Source of the DNA: Caldilineaceae bacterium
Lineage (GTDB): Bacteria; Chloroflexota; Anaerolineae; Caldilineales; Caldilineaceae
Reading direction: 5' to 3'
Length of the DNA: 64,000 bases
Assembly (NCBI GenBank): GCA_020846635.1
Contig: JADLDO010000028.1
Span: forward strand, 248,001 to 312,000
The position numbers and the translations under genes are program-made. The notes under the pieces were generated by a model. It did not search any database. It saw nothing but the letters and a program-made list of their open reading frames with translations, and was not told where the DNA came from. Below are positions 54,459-63,170 of this stretch, piece by piece (the stretch's first letter is position 1; each line of letters begins with the position of its first letter).

Positions 54459-55100
54459 ATGCAATACAGGGTGATTGACGTCAATAGCGCTCAATATAAA
54501 GAGGATGAGCGACGCCTGCAATCTCTGCGCACGATGGTCGTCCTTTGGCTCATTGTGCTGGCGTTGGGCGTACTTCTCATTCCCTTGATGCTTGTCGCCG
54601 GTTGGGTGCGGAGTGATACAACGCGCCTTGAATCCGAGCTGCTCTCTCTCCAGAGCGCGATGACGGATGCCACAAGCCCCAGCGCAGAGGTGCTGCAACT
54701 GAACGCAGAAGTGGCGCGTGTCGAGCAACTGGTCAGCTCGGTGCTGACGATGACGGTTCCGACCGGGGCCAATTGGCCGCATATCGTCGAAGCCGTGGCC
54801 CAATATGACCGCATTGCCATTGATCTCTCCTCGCTCACGCAAACTGACGATAAGATCCAGCTTACCGGACGCGCCACAACGAATGATGCCGTCGTGCGCT
54901 ACCAACAGCGGTTGCTAGACTCCGGTGCGTTTAAGGATGTCGTTGTGATTTCGATGGCGACCCTGCCGCAGCCCACGCCGCAAGCCCCAACAGCCGAGGG
55001 CGCAACAGCACCGGAGCCATCCTCCGCTGTACCTGTGGATCTGCCATTTGGCAATGTGGAATTTGTCATCGATTTGGTTGTGGGAATGTCAACGCCATGA
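54459..55100 (+). CDS. PilN-like membrane protein
   Basis: A 213-residue bitopic protein: short cytoplasmic N-terminus, one helix (about 26-50), a coiled-coil-like stretch, and an outer alpha/beta domain (NWPHIVEAVAQYDRIAIDL, LTGRATTNDAVVRYQQRL, FKDVVVISM) in the style of PilN. PilN and PilO form the alignment platform of type IV pili. The ATG at 54459 is chosen because the N-terminus then fits PilN; an earlier in-frame start at 54384 overlaps the divergent gene. It overlaps the next gene by 4 bp. No PilM gene is adjacent. Confidence 0.68.
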   Translation: MQYRVIDVNSAQYKEDERRLQSLRTMVVLWLIVLALGVLLIPLMLVAGWVRSDTTRLESELLSLQSAMTDATSPSAEVLQLNAEVARVEQLVSSVLTMTVPTGANWPHIVEAVAQYDRIAIDLSSLTQTDDKIQLTGRATTNDAVVRYQQRLLDSGAFKDVVVISMATLPQPTPQAPTAEGATAPEPSSAVPVDLPFGNVEFVIDLVVGMSTP

Positions 55101-56917
55101 CAACCCTCGCCAACCAGGGAGGGAGACCCTTCGCCCGCGATCAACTACAGCGATGGGGAGTCCTCCTGTTGATTGTCCTACTCCTGCTGGGACTCATTCT
55201 GTTTATGGCGCTCGTACTCGTACCGGATGTTCGCAAACGCATCGAGTACAACGGCCTATTGCGCTCTGCCGAGACGGAATTGACGATTGCTCAAAAAGCC
55301 AAAGCGGAAGCGCCTGCTCTGGCGCAAGCTCGTCTCAATGGGGCAGAGCAGCGCTTGCAAGAGGCGGCGCAGGTCTTTCTAAACGAGTCGGAATCCAGCG
55401 TTGTTGTGAACCGGCTGTACGCCTATGCACAGGCCGCGGGCGTGGAGATCATCAATCTTCAGGCCGCGCCGGCGATCACCACAGATACCTATGCACAGCG
55501 AAACTTCCAGTTTCAGGTTGCAGGCCCAATCGAACCCCTCCTCGACTTTCTCGGTCGTATTGAGGAAGTCGAGCTTCCTGGCTTTGTCATCAGTGGCGTC
55601 AACCTGGTTGCGGATCAAGAGCAGCATCTGCTCAACATGAAAGTCTCTGTCTATATAAGCCCCTACTCCACTCGTTCGGTACTTATGCCGGATTTTGAGA
55701 AGATCGAAGCGCTGCCGCTAGCAGAAGTACAGCAGCAGGTAGAGAAGGCGTGGCTTGAACGTGATTGGGGACAGGCTATCCGCCTCCTCGACCATGTGGT
55801 GACGACCACGCCGGAAAACGAAGCGGCACGCATTGCGCTCTATCGCGCCCGTGTGAACTATGGCTATCACTACCTGGCTGAGCGCAACTATGCCGCAGCC
55901 AGGCAGCAGTTTGAGTTGGCCCTCACCATACAACCTAATGGGCGCGAGGCAGTGGCGGAGCTTGAACAGATGGCGCAGGATAGCGCCTTGTCACACAGCG
56001 TCGAAGACCGGCTGCGCCAACAAGTGGATCAAGCCTCGGCTTCCGGCAACTGGCAAGAAGTGATCCGGCTGCTCCGCATTATTGGCGCAGTGGACCCGCT
56101 CTATGGTCCGGTTGATGAGAAGCTAAACCAGGCATATATTCACTATGGCGATCAGCTTGTGGCACAGGGCAATTCTGTGGCGGCTGAAGAACAGTATCAA
56201 TTGGCGAACTATTCGCGGCCAGACCAGGCACAGCCCGCCGACGCTTTGCCCCTTTCCGCCGCGGCAGCGCTCCCCTTTACTGCGACCATCACGCCGCAAT
56301 TGATCGCCGAAGCCGTAAACACGCCGCTTCCCCCATCAACACCCACGCCACCGCCAAGCGCAACGGCTATACCTTCGCCCACGCCTCCACCCACAGCGTC
56401 CCCGACACCGATGCCGTCCTCTACGCCACTTCCGACTGCCACACAGCCGCCGGCGCCGACAGCAGCCCCCACGTCAACGCCCGCGGCGACAGCAACCGCC
56501 ATCGCCGTCCTCCTGCCGACCTCCACGGTTCCTGCGGCAATACCACCTCCGGCAGCAGGGGGAGGCGCAGTCACCATTCCCGCGCAACCATTACCGCCAG
56601 TCACAACCTACGTCGTGCAGCGAGGGGATACGCTCTTTTCCATTGCGCGGCGCTATGGCACGACCGTCGAGGCACTGCGCGCGGCGAACGGCCTAAACAG
56701 CAACGACATCCGCGCCGGTCAACTCCTCTACATCGGCTCGTCTGCGCCGCAGCCACCGTCGCCCGGCACTGGGACGATTGTACACACCGTAGTCGACAAT
56801 GACACGCTCTATTCACTGTCACGCCGCTATGGCACAACGGTCGAAGCGATCATGCAGGCGAACGGGCTGAACAGCAATCGCATCTATGTAGGGCAGCGGC
56901 TGACGATTCCGGGGTAA
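55097..56917 (+). CDS. PilO-like protein fused to TPR repeats and two LysM domains
   Basis: A 606-residue protein. Helix about 20-42, coiled coil (EYNGLLRSAETELTIAQKAK) and an alpha/beta part to about 200 resemble PilO. Residues 210-370 are helical TPR-like repeats (HYLAERNYAAARQQFELAL, YIHYGDQLVAQGNSVAAEEQY). A Pro/Thr/Ala-rich linker spans about 390-505, then two LysM domains: YVVQRGDTLFSIARRYGTTV (about 510-555) and HTVVDNDTLYSLSRRYGTTV (about 560-606). LysM binds peptidoglycan. The fusion could fix a pilus- or archaellum-type basal body in the cell wall. It overlaps the PilN-like gene and faces the same way as the archaellum genes. Confidence 0.75.
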   Translation: MTTLANQGGRPFARDQLQRWGVLLLIVLLLLGLILFMALVLVPDVRKRIEYNGLLRSAETELTIAQKAKAEAPALAQARLNGAEQRLQEAAQVFLNESESSVVVNRLYAYAQAAGVEIINLQAAPAITTDTYAQRNFQFQVAGPIEPLLDFLGRIEEVELPGFVISGVNLVADQEQHLLNMKVSVYISPYSTRSVLMPDFEKIEALPLAEVQQQVEKAWLERDWGQAIRLLDHVVTTTPENEAARIALYRARVNYGYHYLAERNYAAARQQFELALTIQPNGREAVAELEQMAQDSALSHSVEDRLRQQVDQASASGNWQEVIRLLRIIGAVDPLYGPVDEKLNQAYIHYGDQLVAQGNSVAAEEQYQLANYSRPDQAQPADALPLSAAAALPFTATITPQLIAEAVNTPLPPSTPTPPPSATAIPSPTPPPTASPTPMPSSTPLPTATQPPAPTAAPTSTPAATATAIAVLLPTSTVPAAIPPPAAGGGAVTIPAQPLPPVTTYVVQRGDTLFSIARRYGTTVEALRAANGLNSNDIRAGQLLYIGSSAPQPPSPGTGTIVHTVVDNDTLYSLSRRYGTTVEAIMQANGLNSNRIYVGQRLTIPG

Positions 56918-56978
56918 TAGCGTCTTTTTGTGTTGCATATATACCTGTCTTCAAGATATACAGAATGGTTATACCTGG

Positions 56979-57007
56979 TTGACAGTACATATCAAACTTA
57001 GTATAGT
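56979..57007 (+). promoter_or_regulatory. Promoter of the toxin-antitoxin pair
   Basis: A perfect TTGACA (56979-56984), 17-nt spacer, and TATAGT (57002-57007). The start would be near 57014, about 65 nt before the antitoxin ATG. Confidence 0.75.
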
Positions 57008-57039
57008 ACAGAATGTAAACTCCGTACGTTCTGTACGGA
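57006..57039. promoter_or_regulatory. Overlapping palindromes, probable antitoxin operator
   Basis: GTACAGAA (57006-57013) is inverted at 57029-57036, and TCCGTAC (57021-57027) is inverted at 57033-57039. They overlap the -10 end and start site, where Phd/YefM antitoxins usually bind to repress their own operon. Confidence 0.55.
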
Positions 57040-57079
57040 ACAAGAAGGTTTCGGGCAATTTCAGTCTATAGGGGTCATC

Positions 57080-57367
57080 ATGGAACAGACAATAGGAGTC
57101 ACAGAAGCACGCACGCGCTTTTCGGAGCTGGTCGATCAAGTACGCTATCAAGGAACCACCGTTACTTTACTCAAAAGCGGGAAACCGGCTGCTGTGCTAG
57201 TGCCCGTCGAGCTTTTTGAGCGATGGAAGGCCGAGCGCCGCGATGCTCTAGCACCAATGCGCCGCATTCAAGCCAATGTTACCGAGCCGCTATCAGATGA
57301 GGAAGCCATGTTGTTGGCGGTGGAAGCCCAAGAGGCTGTGCGTACACAATCATCTTCCCCTAATTGA
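57080..57367 (+). CDS. Type II antitoxin, Phd/YefM family
   Basis: A 95-residue antitoxin. The N-terminal Phd/YefM DNA-binding fold shows GVTEARTRFSELVDQV, VTLLKSGKPAAVLVPVELFERW; the acidic C-terminal tail would wrap the toxin. It would neutralise the PIN-domain nuclease encoded next and repress the shared promoter. The gap to the toxin gene is 33 bp. Phd-type antitoxins pair with several toxin families; pairing with PIN is common. Confidence 0.9.
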   Translation: MEQTIGVTEARTRFSELVDQVRYQGTTVTLLKSGKPAAVLVPVELFERWKAERRDALAPMRRIQANVTEPLSDEEAMLLAVEAQEAVRTQSSSPN

Positions 57368-57400
57368 CTAGATAGATTATCCACACAGAATTGGCTCCAA

Positions 57401-57829
57401 ATGCGGGTCGTCATAGATACCAATGTGTTTGTGAGTGCGCTCCTTTCGCCAACAGGTGTCCCAAACCAGATTTTTCACTATTGGGAATTGAGCTACTTTG
57501 ATTTGCTCGTCTCCCAGGAAAGTCTGGATGAACTAGAGCGTGTCCTGCACTATCCAAAAATCCGCAAGCGACTTCGCTCAACGGAGGAAGAACTTGCCGA
57601 ATTTGTGAACATCTTCCAAGAAAAAGCCCTCATGGTCACTCGTCAAGAGACGATCACTGTCATTACAGCGGATGTATCAGATAATCTCTATCTGGAAATC
57701 GGCCTTGCAGGTCATGCTGACTATGTTGTTAGTGGCGACCAACATTTACTGAGACTGAAGAAATACCGTGGGATCTCCATCATTACACCCACAGAGTTCC
57801 AAGCTATCATCTCCCTTCCAGCAGGTTAG
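57401..57829 (+). CDS. PIN-domain toxin (putative ribonuclease)
   Basis: A 142-residue PIN-domain protein of the 'putative toxin-antitoxin toxin component' type. Acidic active-site residues are visible: Asp in VVIDTNVFVSAL, Glu in SLDELERVL, Asp in ITADVSDNLYLEIGL and ADYVVSGDQHLL. PIN toxins cut RNA, commonly tRNA or mRNA, with Mg. The set of residues is complete, so it is probably functional. It is convergent with the SDR gene, with only 28 bp between them. Confidence 0.9.
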   Translation: MRVVIDTNVFVSALLSPTGVPNQIFHYWELSYFDLLVSQESLDELERVLHYPKIRKRLRSTEEELAEFVNIFQEKALMVTRQETITVITADVSDNLYLEIGLAGHADYVVSGDQHLLRLKKYRGISIITPTEFQAIISLPAG

Positions 57830-57857
57830 CTGACCAAGTGACGGCAAGAACTATGCG

Positions 57858-58601
57858 TCAATAAGTCGCTCGCCCGCCGCTAACATCAAAGACCGCTCCT
57901 GTCGAGAAAGTACATTCTTCCGAGGCGAGCCACGCCACCAGCGCGGCGACCTCTTGCGCCTGCCCCATGCGTCCCATTGGGATTTTGGCGACCATATAGT
58001 TGATCGCTTCCTCCGTGAATTGTTGCAGAAGCTCCGTTTCGATCAAGGCGGGCGCGACGCAGTTCACATAGATGCCTTGTGTTGCCACTTCTTTTGCCAG
58101 CGACTTGGTAAAGCCGATCACGCCTGCTTTCGAGGTCGAATAGGCTGCCATCGCCGGGTTGCCTTCCTTGCCCGCAATCGAAGCCATATTGACAATGCGC
58201 CCAGCACCGCGCGCCAGCATATGGGGCAGCACAGCTTTGGAGCAGAGAAACACGCCGGTCAGGTTGACCGCCATCACTCGCAGCCACCCCTCTTCAGAAC
58301 AGGCCGCGATTGGCCCCACAGGCCCGCCGATCCCAGCGTTGTTCACCAGCACATCAATCTGCCCCGCACGCGCCAGGACAGTATCGACCATTTGACGCAC
58401 ACTGGCAGAATCGGTGACATCCACATAAATCGCAAAGACCTTGTCGCTATCTGTACCGGCAAGCTGGCGGCTGGTCGCCTGCGCCTCTGGCTCATTCAGG
58501 TCGGCAATTGCGACGATGAAACCGTCACGGAGCAGCCGTTCGGCAATTGCTTTGCCAATCCCACGCGCCGCCCCAGTGACGACCGCTACACGCTTTGTCA
58601 T
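57858..58601 (-). CDS. SDR family oxidoreductase
   Basis: A 247-residue classical short-chain dehydrogenase with NAD(P)-binding TGAARGIG near residue 10, VDVTD, NNAGIGG, and the catalytic set in MASIAGKEGNPAMAAYSTSK. FabG-, 3-hydroxyacyl- and sugar-dehydrogenase-like members look alike here, so the substrate is open. The ATG at 58601 has GGAG 6 nt upstream; a TTG at 58613 is less likely. It follows the large surface protein gene by 27 bp and could be cotranscribed. Confidence 0.88.
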   Translation of the reverse strand: MTKRVAVVTGAARGIGKAIAERLLRDGFIVAIADLNEPEAQATSRQLAGTDSDKVFAIYVDVTDSASVRQMVDTVLARAGQIDVLVNNAGIGGPVGPIAACSEEGWLRVMAVNLTGVFLCSKAVLPHMLARGAGRIVNMASIAGKEGNPAMAAYSTSKAGVIGFTKSLAKEVATQGIYVNCVAPALIETELLQQFTEEAINYMVAKIPMGRMGQAQEVAALVAWLASEECTFSTGAVFDVSGGRATY

Positions 58602-58628
58602 TCTATTCTCCAAAATAAATGATGCCGC

Positions 58629-61600
58629 CTATAAAGAGCGACGGATAAGGGGAAAGATCAAGAGCGCCGCCCCCGCAATGCCCATCACCGCCAACAAGCC
58701 GGCCACGCGGCCAAAGGGAGAGCCTTCTTCCGCTGGTGTACGCGCGCCGAGTTGCTCGAATGGGGCAGGGGTAGACACAACCGGGGTGGGCAACGGTTGT
58801 TGTACAGACTGTTGTGCAGGTTGTTCCACAGGCGCAGCAGCAAGCGTATTGAGCGGGGCCTGCCCGTTCGTGCGACAGGCCAACACAGAGACATCATCCA
58901 CATACATGGCGATATTTCCCCCCACGCCATCGTTGCTGACCATGAAAAAGAGGCGAATCTCCTCGCCCGCCAACGCGCTAAGGTCATAGCTTCTGGTCAA
59001 CCAAGTGCGCTCATTCTGTTGGATGCCCAGGACGCGACCCAAGAACTGGCCTGTAGAGCCATGATAAATATCGACATATTGGAAATCCCCGGTGCTAGGC
59101 GGCGTCTCGTAGAGGGTGAAATAGCGGAAACTCAACCCAATGCGCTTGGCGTCTGCGGGCAACTGAACCAGTTGTTGCGCGGCGCTGATGCCAGAGACGC
59201 CACCGTTAGTGGCATGATCGCCCACAAGCCCCAAGCGGATCGCCATGTTGGCCTGGAGTGCAATATCTGTTGTATCCGCCGGTATCGAATACTCCGGCAA
59301 AATTCGGCTCCCCTCATGGCTCCAACCCATGCCAAGCGCTTCAAAGCCACCGTTCTTGATCAACTCGGTACAGCCATCCGGGACTATATTGTGATTGGCA
59401 ACCAAGACCACGGTGGGTGTTGGTACGGCTTGTTGCACAAAGGTATTCTCCGTTGCGCCCGGCCCCACAGCCACGGTCGGCATCGTCGTCGATGTGGGTG
59501 ATGGCGTGGGCGAAGGGGCTCCTGTATTGGTGGGCGTTACCGTTGGCGTGGGGGAGGTCAACTCTGCCGCGCTCAATTCCTGAGCCTGTGCAGGGGCTCC
59601 TGTATTGGTAGGGGTCACCGTTGGCATTTGACTGGCAGTGGGTGTGGGCGTAGGCGTGAGAAGCGCGGTACTGTATGGGGCTGCGCCTGACGTTTGCCCA
59701 TAGGGGACATAGCCGCCCTGTGGCATACAGACCAACAGCTCTGCGTCGTCGATAAACGTCCATGTGCGACCTGCGCCATAGTTGATCACATTGAAGTAGA
59801 GGACAAAACTTTGTCCGGCATACTCCGTTAGGTCCAATACAGTCTGCTGCCAATTGCCATCATTGCGCCGCACCCGCTGCAAAACGCGCAGTGTGTCTCC
59901 GTTGGGCTTGAGCAGAATCACTTCCTGTCGATCCTGTGTGTTGTTGGTCGAGTCGAGTACGGGCAGTTCCGTCTTATGATAGTGCCACCAGCGCAGTTGT
60001 ACCGTCGCGCCGCGCGGAATCGAAACAGCTTGGCGGACTGAGGAATAGGTGTAGACCGGGGCATAGCCCGATTCTGGCGTGATGCCAAGCTGGACAGCGC
60101 GTATACCGCTATGCACCGGGATGCTTGTATATTTGCCGGGAATCGGCGAGCCGCCAAACTCCCATCCATAGGCCGATTCAAAATCGCCATTCACTAAGAT
60201 ATTCGTACAGCCGGAGGGTGGCGGAGCGACTGAGCCTGTCGCTGTCGGCGTGGGCGATCCCGTGGGCGTGGGTGTACCTGTGGCGGTGGGGGTCCAGGTA
60301 GGCGTGAAAGTTGGAGACGTGACCGGGCCGCATCCTGTCGTCGGCGTGTTATTGGGCTGCCCCGGCGTGACGCAGCGTAAACCGAAATCGACGTTGTTGC
60401 GATTGGTGTCCATCCCGTCAACCACGCGCGATATTCCCAACCCTACCGCTGTGCCGTCATCCGTGGGTAGAACCCCTGCCCCCTCCGTATAGGGCGCTAT
60501 GGTGTTGCCGCCATAGGAGACAGCATCGACAATGACCTCATTTTGCCACAAGGCCACAGCCGCAGGGACGACATTCTCTAACAGATCGATGGGCGGAAGG
60601 ATGGTGAAGTCGCAGTTGGGTACGTGGGCGGGATTGGTACAGACGACGAAATAATCGCCGGGTGATAGATTGATATTGGGCAGATCGATCTCGCGATAAA
60701 CGTCGAGCGTGTTATTCACATTTCTGGCAAAGCGCAGCCGGTAGGGGTCGAGATTTACCGACAGGTTGGTGATATTCTTGATTTCAATGAACTCAGCATT
60801 GTTCTCACCAGGCATGACATAGTCGACCTCGTTGATCACAAGCATGTTGCCAAAACGAACCGGATCGGGCGGAGCAACGTTGAAAAATATCTGACCATTG
60901 CCACGATTTTCACTTGAGATGGCATGAGAAATAAATTGGTTGCTTAAGAAACCATCATCTCTGATATACATTGCCATCATTCGGATCTCTGGCTGGTTGA
61001 TCACAAGCCCGACACCCGTGTCGATGGTCAGATAGCTCAGGCGTGCCTCAAAGCCTTGTATCTGACTCCCATTCGCTGGGCTTGCGCGCAAGTTCGGATT
61101 GTTGCGATCTCCTAGAGGTAGGTTGGAGCCTCCCATCGTCGCAAATGTCCCGGAAAGTGTAAAGAGTTCCCAAAAATAGTTCTGTTGTGTGCTGTCGGTG
61201 CTGATGACTAACACATAATCAGGGGTGAAATCTACATCGAATAACGTTGCGGGATTAAAGTTGTTAAGACCTTGAGGCGCACCCGTACGGCCAAAATCGC
61301 CATTGTTCTTGCCCCCTGGCCTCGAATCGATAAAAACCAAGATTCGTTTGTTATACAGGACATTACCCGCCACGCCGACATAGAAATAATTGGCGTCGAT
61401 CTCGGCAGCGAGCGCGTTGATCTCATCTCCAGGGCCAAAGGGCGAAACCGGCGCAGGCCCGCCCTGGCTCGTCCCCAGCACATGCCAATCCGGTTCGGTG
61501 ATGAAGCCATCCAGCACAATCTGGGCAGCGGCGACAGAATAGAGGGTGCAAAAGAAGAAAAGCGCAAGGGCAAAGCTAGCAAAAAGACGATGGGCGCGCA

Positions 61601-61670
61601 GAGAGAGCTTAGGTGAGACGGTTCTGACTCTCCCGATAGATGAATGTAGACGGGCCATCTTCCAACTCAT
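58629..61670 (-). CDS. Large surface protein with lamin-tail and carbohydrate-binding-like domains, C-terminal anchor
   Basis: A 1013-residue exported protein: signal peptide (about 28-48), an N-terminal beta-rich region of CBM9-like character (IVLDGFITEPDW, YFYVGVAGNVLYNKRILVFID), a lamin-tail domain (VINEVDYVMPGENNAEFIEI, LSPGDYFVVC; about 275-420), a Thr/Pro stalk, a first 'NGDFE' beta-sandwich (about 490-655), a second stalk with duplicated PTVTPTNTGAP units, a second 'NGGFE' beta-sandwich ending MYVDDVSVLAC (about 775-935), and a membrane helix with RRSL tail. Probably surface-exposed and carbohydrate- or wall-binding. A minus-strand -10 (TATAAT, 61825-61830) lies about 155 nt upstream. 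An ATG at 61658 is the alternative start. Confidence 0.78.
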   Translation of the reverse strand: MSWKMARLHSSIGRVRTVSPKLSLRAHRLFASFALALFFFCTLYSVAAAQIVLDGFITEPDWHVLGTSQGGPAPVSPFGPGDEINALAAEIDANYFYVGVAGNVLYNKRILVFIDSRPGGKNNGDFGRTGAPQGLNNFNPATLFDVDFTPDYVLVISTDSTQQNYFWELFTLSGTFATMGGSNLPLGDRNNPNLRASPANGSQIQGFEARLSYLTIDTGVGLVINQPEIRMMAMYIRDDGFLSNQFISHAISSENRGNGQIFFNVAPPDPVRFGNMLVINEVDYVMPGENNAEFIEIKNITNLSVNLDPYRLRFARNVNNTLDVYREIDLPNINLSPGDYFVVCTNPAHVPNCDFTILPPIDLLENVVPAAVALWQNEVIVDAVSYGGNTIAPYTEGAGVLPTDDGTAVGLGISRVVDGMDTNRNNVDFGLRCVTPGQPNNTPTTGCGPVTSPTFTPTWTPTATGTPTPTGSPTPTATGSVAPPPSGCTNILVNGDFESAYGWEFGGSPIPGKYTSIPVHSGIRAVQLGITPESGYAPVYTYSSVRQAVSIPRGATVQLRWWHYHKTELPVLDSTNNTQDRQEVILLKPNGDTLRVLQRVRRNDGNWQQTVLDLTEYAGQSFVLYFNVINYGAGRTWTFIDDAELLVCMPQGGYVPYGQTSGAAPYSTALLTPTPTPTASQMPTVTPTNTGAPAQAQELSAAELTSPTPTVTPTNTGAPSPTPSPTSTTMPTVAVGPGATENTFVQQAVPTPTVVLVANHNIVPDGCTELIKNGGFEALGMGWSHEGSRILPEYSIPADTTDIALQANMAIRLGLVGDHATNGGVSGISAAQQLVQLPADAKRIGLSFRYFTLYETPPSTGDFQYVDIYHGSTGQFLGRVLGIQQNERTWLTRSYDLSALAGEEIRLFFMVSNDGVGGNIAMYVDDVSVLACRTNGQAPLNTLAAAPVEQPAQQSVQQPLPTPVVSTPAPFEQLGARTPAEEGSPFGRVAGLLAVMGIAGAALLIFPLIRRSL

Positions 61671-61824
61671 CGTCGCGCGTTCCGTACCATATGGCGCTGA
61701 ATTTCGGAGCCAATGAAGGGCGGGCTATCTGCTCCATGCAATAAGTGTAGCATCATTTACAGCGGGAGCCACCATTGGATCGTGCAGGTTCTTTGAACGG
61801 ATGGGGGTGATCCGTACATCTGTG

Positions 61825-61830
61825 ATTATA
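61825..61830 (-). promoter_or_regulatory. -10 element for the surface protein gene
   Basis: A perfect TATAAT on the minus strand, about 155 nt before the gene start at 61670. No convincing -35 lies 16-18 nt upstream, so it is a weak call. Confidence 0.35.
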
Positions 61831-61908
61831 GCGCGGACGGGGGAGAAATCGTAATCGACTTTTCAAGTAGGAGAGCCTCACCATTTCCATTGCAAAACCG
61901 CGCCAATA

Positions 61909-61937
61909 TTGACACCTTGCCCTCGCCATGTTAAACT
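61909..61937 (+). promoter_or_regulatory. Promoter of the argC leader
   Basis: A perfect TTGACA (61909-61914), 17-nt spacer, and TAAACT (61932-61937, 4/6). Transcription would begin near 61944, just before the leader ORF at 61948. A second TATAAT at 61972-61977 lacks a matching -35. Confidence 0.65.
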
Positions 61938-61947
61938 GGGCGGCACT

Positions 61948-62016
61948 ATGAATACGTGTGCCTTGTTTGTCTATAATCTACGCTCTAGGCGCTTTGCTAG
62001 TCGAACCGGACATTGA
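61948..62016 (+). CDS. Arginine-rich leader peptide (attenuator ORF)
   Basis: A 22-codon ORF, MNTCALFVYNLRSRRFASRT plus two residues, too short for most gene finders. Codons 12, 14, 15 and 19 are Arg (CGC, AGG, CGC, CGA), a strong excess, and the gene downstream is arginine biosynthetic argC. It begins a few nt after the predicted transcription start and ends 44 nt before an intrinsic terminator. GCTTTGC inside it (61991-61997) and CTTTGC after it (62025-62030) can each pair with GCAAAG at 62059-62064, in the 5' arm of the terminator. The arrangement fits ribosome-stalling attenuation by charged tRNA-Arg. Confidence 0.6.
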   Translation: MNTCALFVYNLRSRRFASRTGH

Positions 62017-62060
62017 TCTGGAAACTTTGCGCGCGCAGAAGTGTAGTTAGGATTGACGGC

Positions 62061-62090
62061 AAAGCTCTCCAGTTGGAGGGCTTTTTCTTT
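62061..62090 (+). terminator. Intrinsic terminator in the argC leader (attenuator)
   Basis: AAAGCTCTCC (62061-62070) pairs with GGAGGGCTTT (62075-62084, one G-U pair) around AGTT and is followed by TTCTTT. It lies 44 nt after the leader ORF and 44 nt before argC, so it would stop most transcripts unless an alternative structure forms. Confidence 0.8.
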
Positions 62091-62133
62091 TGTCTACTTT
62101 TAGAAGTATAGATTTCAAAAGGATAAACTTGCG

Positions 62134-63165
62134 ATGTATAGAGCAGGGATTGCCGGGGCAACAGGGTATACCGGTATTGAATTGGTACAACTCATCCAGC
62201 GCCACCCGCAATTGGAAGTGGCATGGGTGACAAGCGAGAGCAGCGCAGGCAAGCTCCTCTCCGATGTCCACGCCGCGCCCTATGACTACCCGCTGATCAG
62301 CCTCGAAGAGGGGATGAAGCGGGCGGCGGATGTCGATGTGGTCTTTCTCTGCCTGCCCCATGCCGCGTCGATTGAACCTGTGCGCGCCTTCCAAGCCACG
62401 GGCGTGCGCGTGATTGACCTCAGTGCCGACTTTCGCCTCACCGATGCCAAAATCTATGAACGCTGGTATAACACTCCTCATACCGCGCCCGATCTGCTCG
62501 ATCAATTTGTCTATGGGCTCTGCGAAATCAACCGCGCGCAGATCAGCGGCGCACGTCTGATCGCCAACCCTGGCTGCTACCCCACCAGTGTCAACCTGGG
62601 GCTATACCCGTTGGCAAAGGCTGGCTGGCTCAGCGACCAAGTGATTGTGGACAGCAAGAGCGGCATCAGCGGCGCTGGACGGCAGACCAAGCTCCTCTAC
62701 TCCTTTGCGGAGGCCAATGAGAACTTCACCCCTTATAACATTGGCGTGCGTCATCGCCACATTGCCGAGATGGAGCAGGTTCTCAACCGCGTCAACGGCC
62801 AACATGAGCATCGCTTTATCTTTTCACCCCATCTGCTCCCCGTCAACCGCGGCATTTTGAGCACCATTTATCTAAGCGTGCCCGCTGGTGTGACCGAGCA
62901 GATGATCCGCGATCTCTATACTGAAACCTATGCAGGCGAGCCATTCATCCATCTGCTGCCTGCCGGGCAGATTGCGACATTGCGCCACACTAGCCATACC
63001 AACCGCGTCGCCATCAGCATTACCCCGGCAGACCCGACCCAGCCCGACGGCCCGGATTATATCATCGTGGCGACGTTAGATAATTTGGTCAAGGGGGCCA
63101 GCGGGCAGGCGATTCAGAACTTCAACATTGCCGTGGGGCTGGACGAAACCACGGGGCTGCTCTAG
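62134..63165 (+). CDS. argC: N-acetyl-gamma-glutamyl-phosphate reductase
   Basis: Third enzyme of arginine biosynthesis, reducing N-acetylglutamyl phosphate to the semialdehyde with NADPH. The 343-residue protein starts with AGIAGATGYTGIELVQL (dinucleotide-binding GxxGxxG), has VVFLCLPHAAS, and the catalytic cysteine in NPGCYPTSV; SGISGAGRQTK and HRHIAEMEQ are typical. AAAGGA lies 10 nt before the ATG. argB starts 5 bp after its stop. Length and motifs are complete. Confidence 0.96.
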   Translation: MYRAGIAGATGYTGIELVQLIQRHPQLEVAWVTSESSAGKLLSDVHAAPYDYPLISLEEGMKRAADVDVVFLCLPHAASIEPVRAFQATGVRVIDLSADFRLTDAKIYERWYNTPHTAPDLLDQFVYGLCEINRAQISGARLIANPGCYPTSVNLGLYPLAKAGWLSDQVIVDSKSGISGAGRQTKLLYSFAEANENFTPYNIGVRHRHIAEMEQVLNRVNGQHEHRFIFSPHLLPVNRGILSTIYLSVPAGVTEQMIRDLYTETYAGEPFIHLLPAGQIATLRHTSHTNRVAISITPADPTQPDGPDYIIVATLDNLVKGASGQAIQNFNIAVGLDETTGLL

Positions 63166-63170
63166 GCAGG

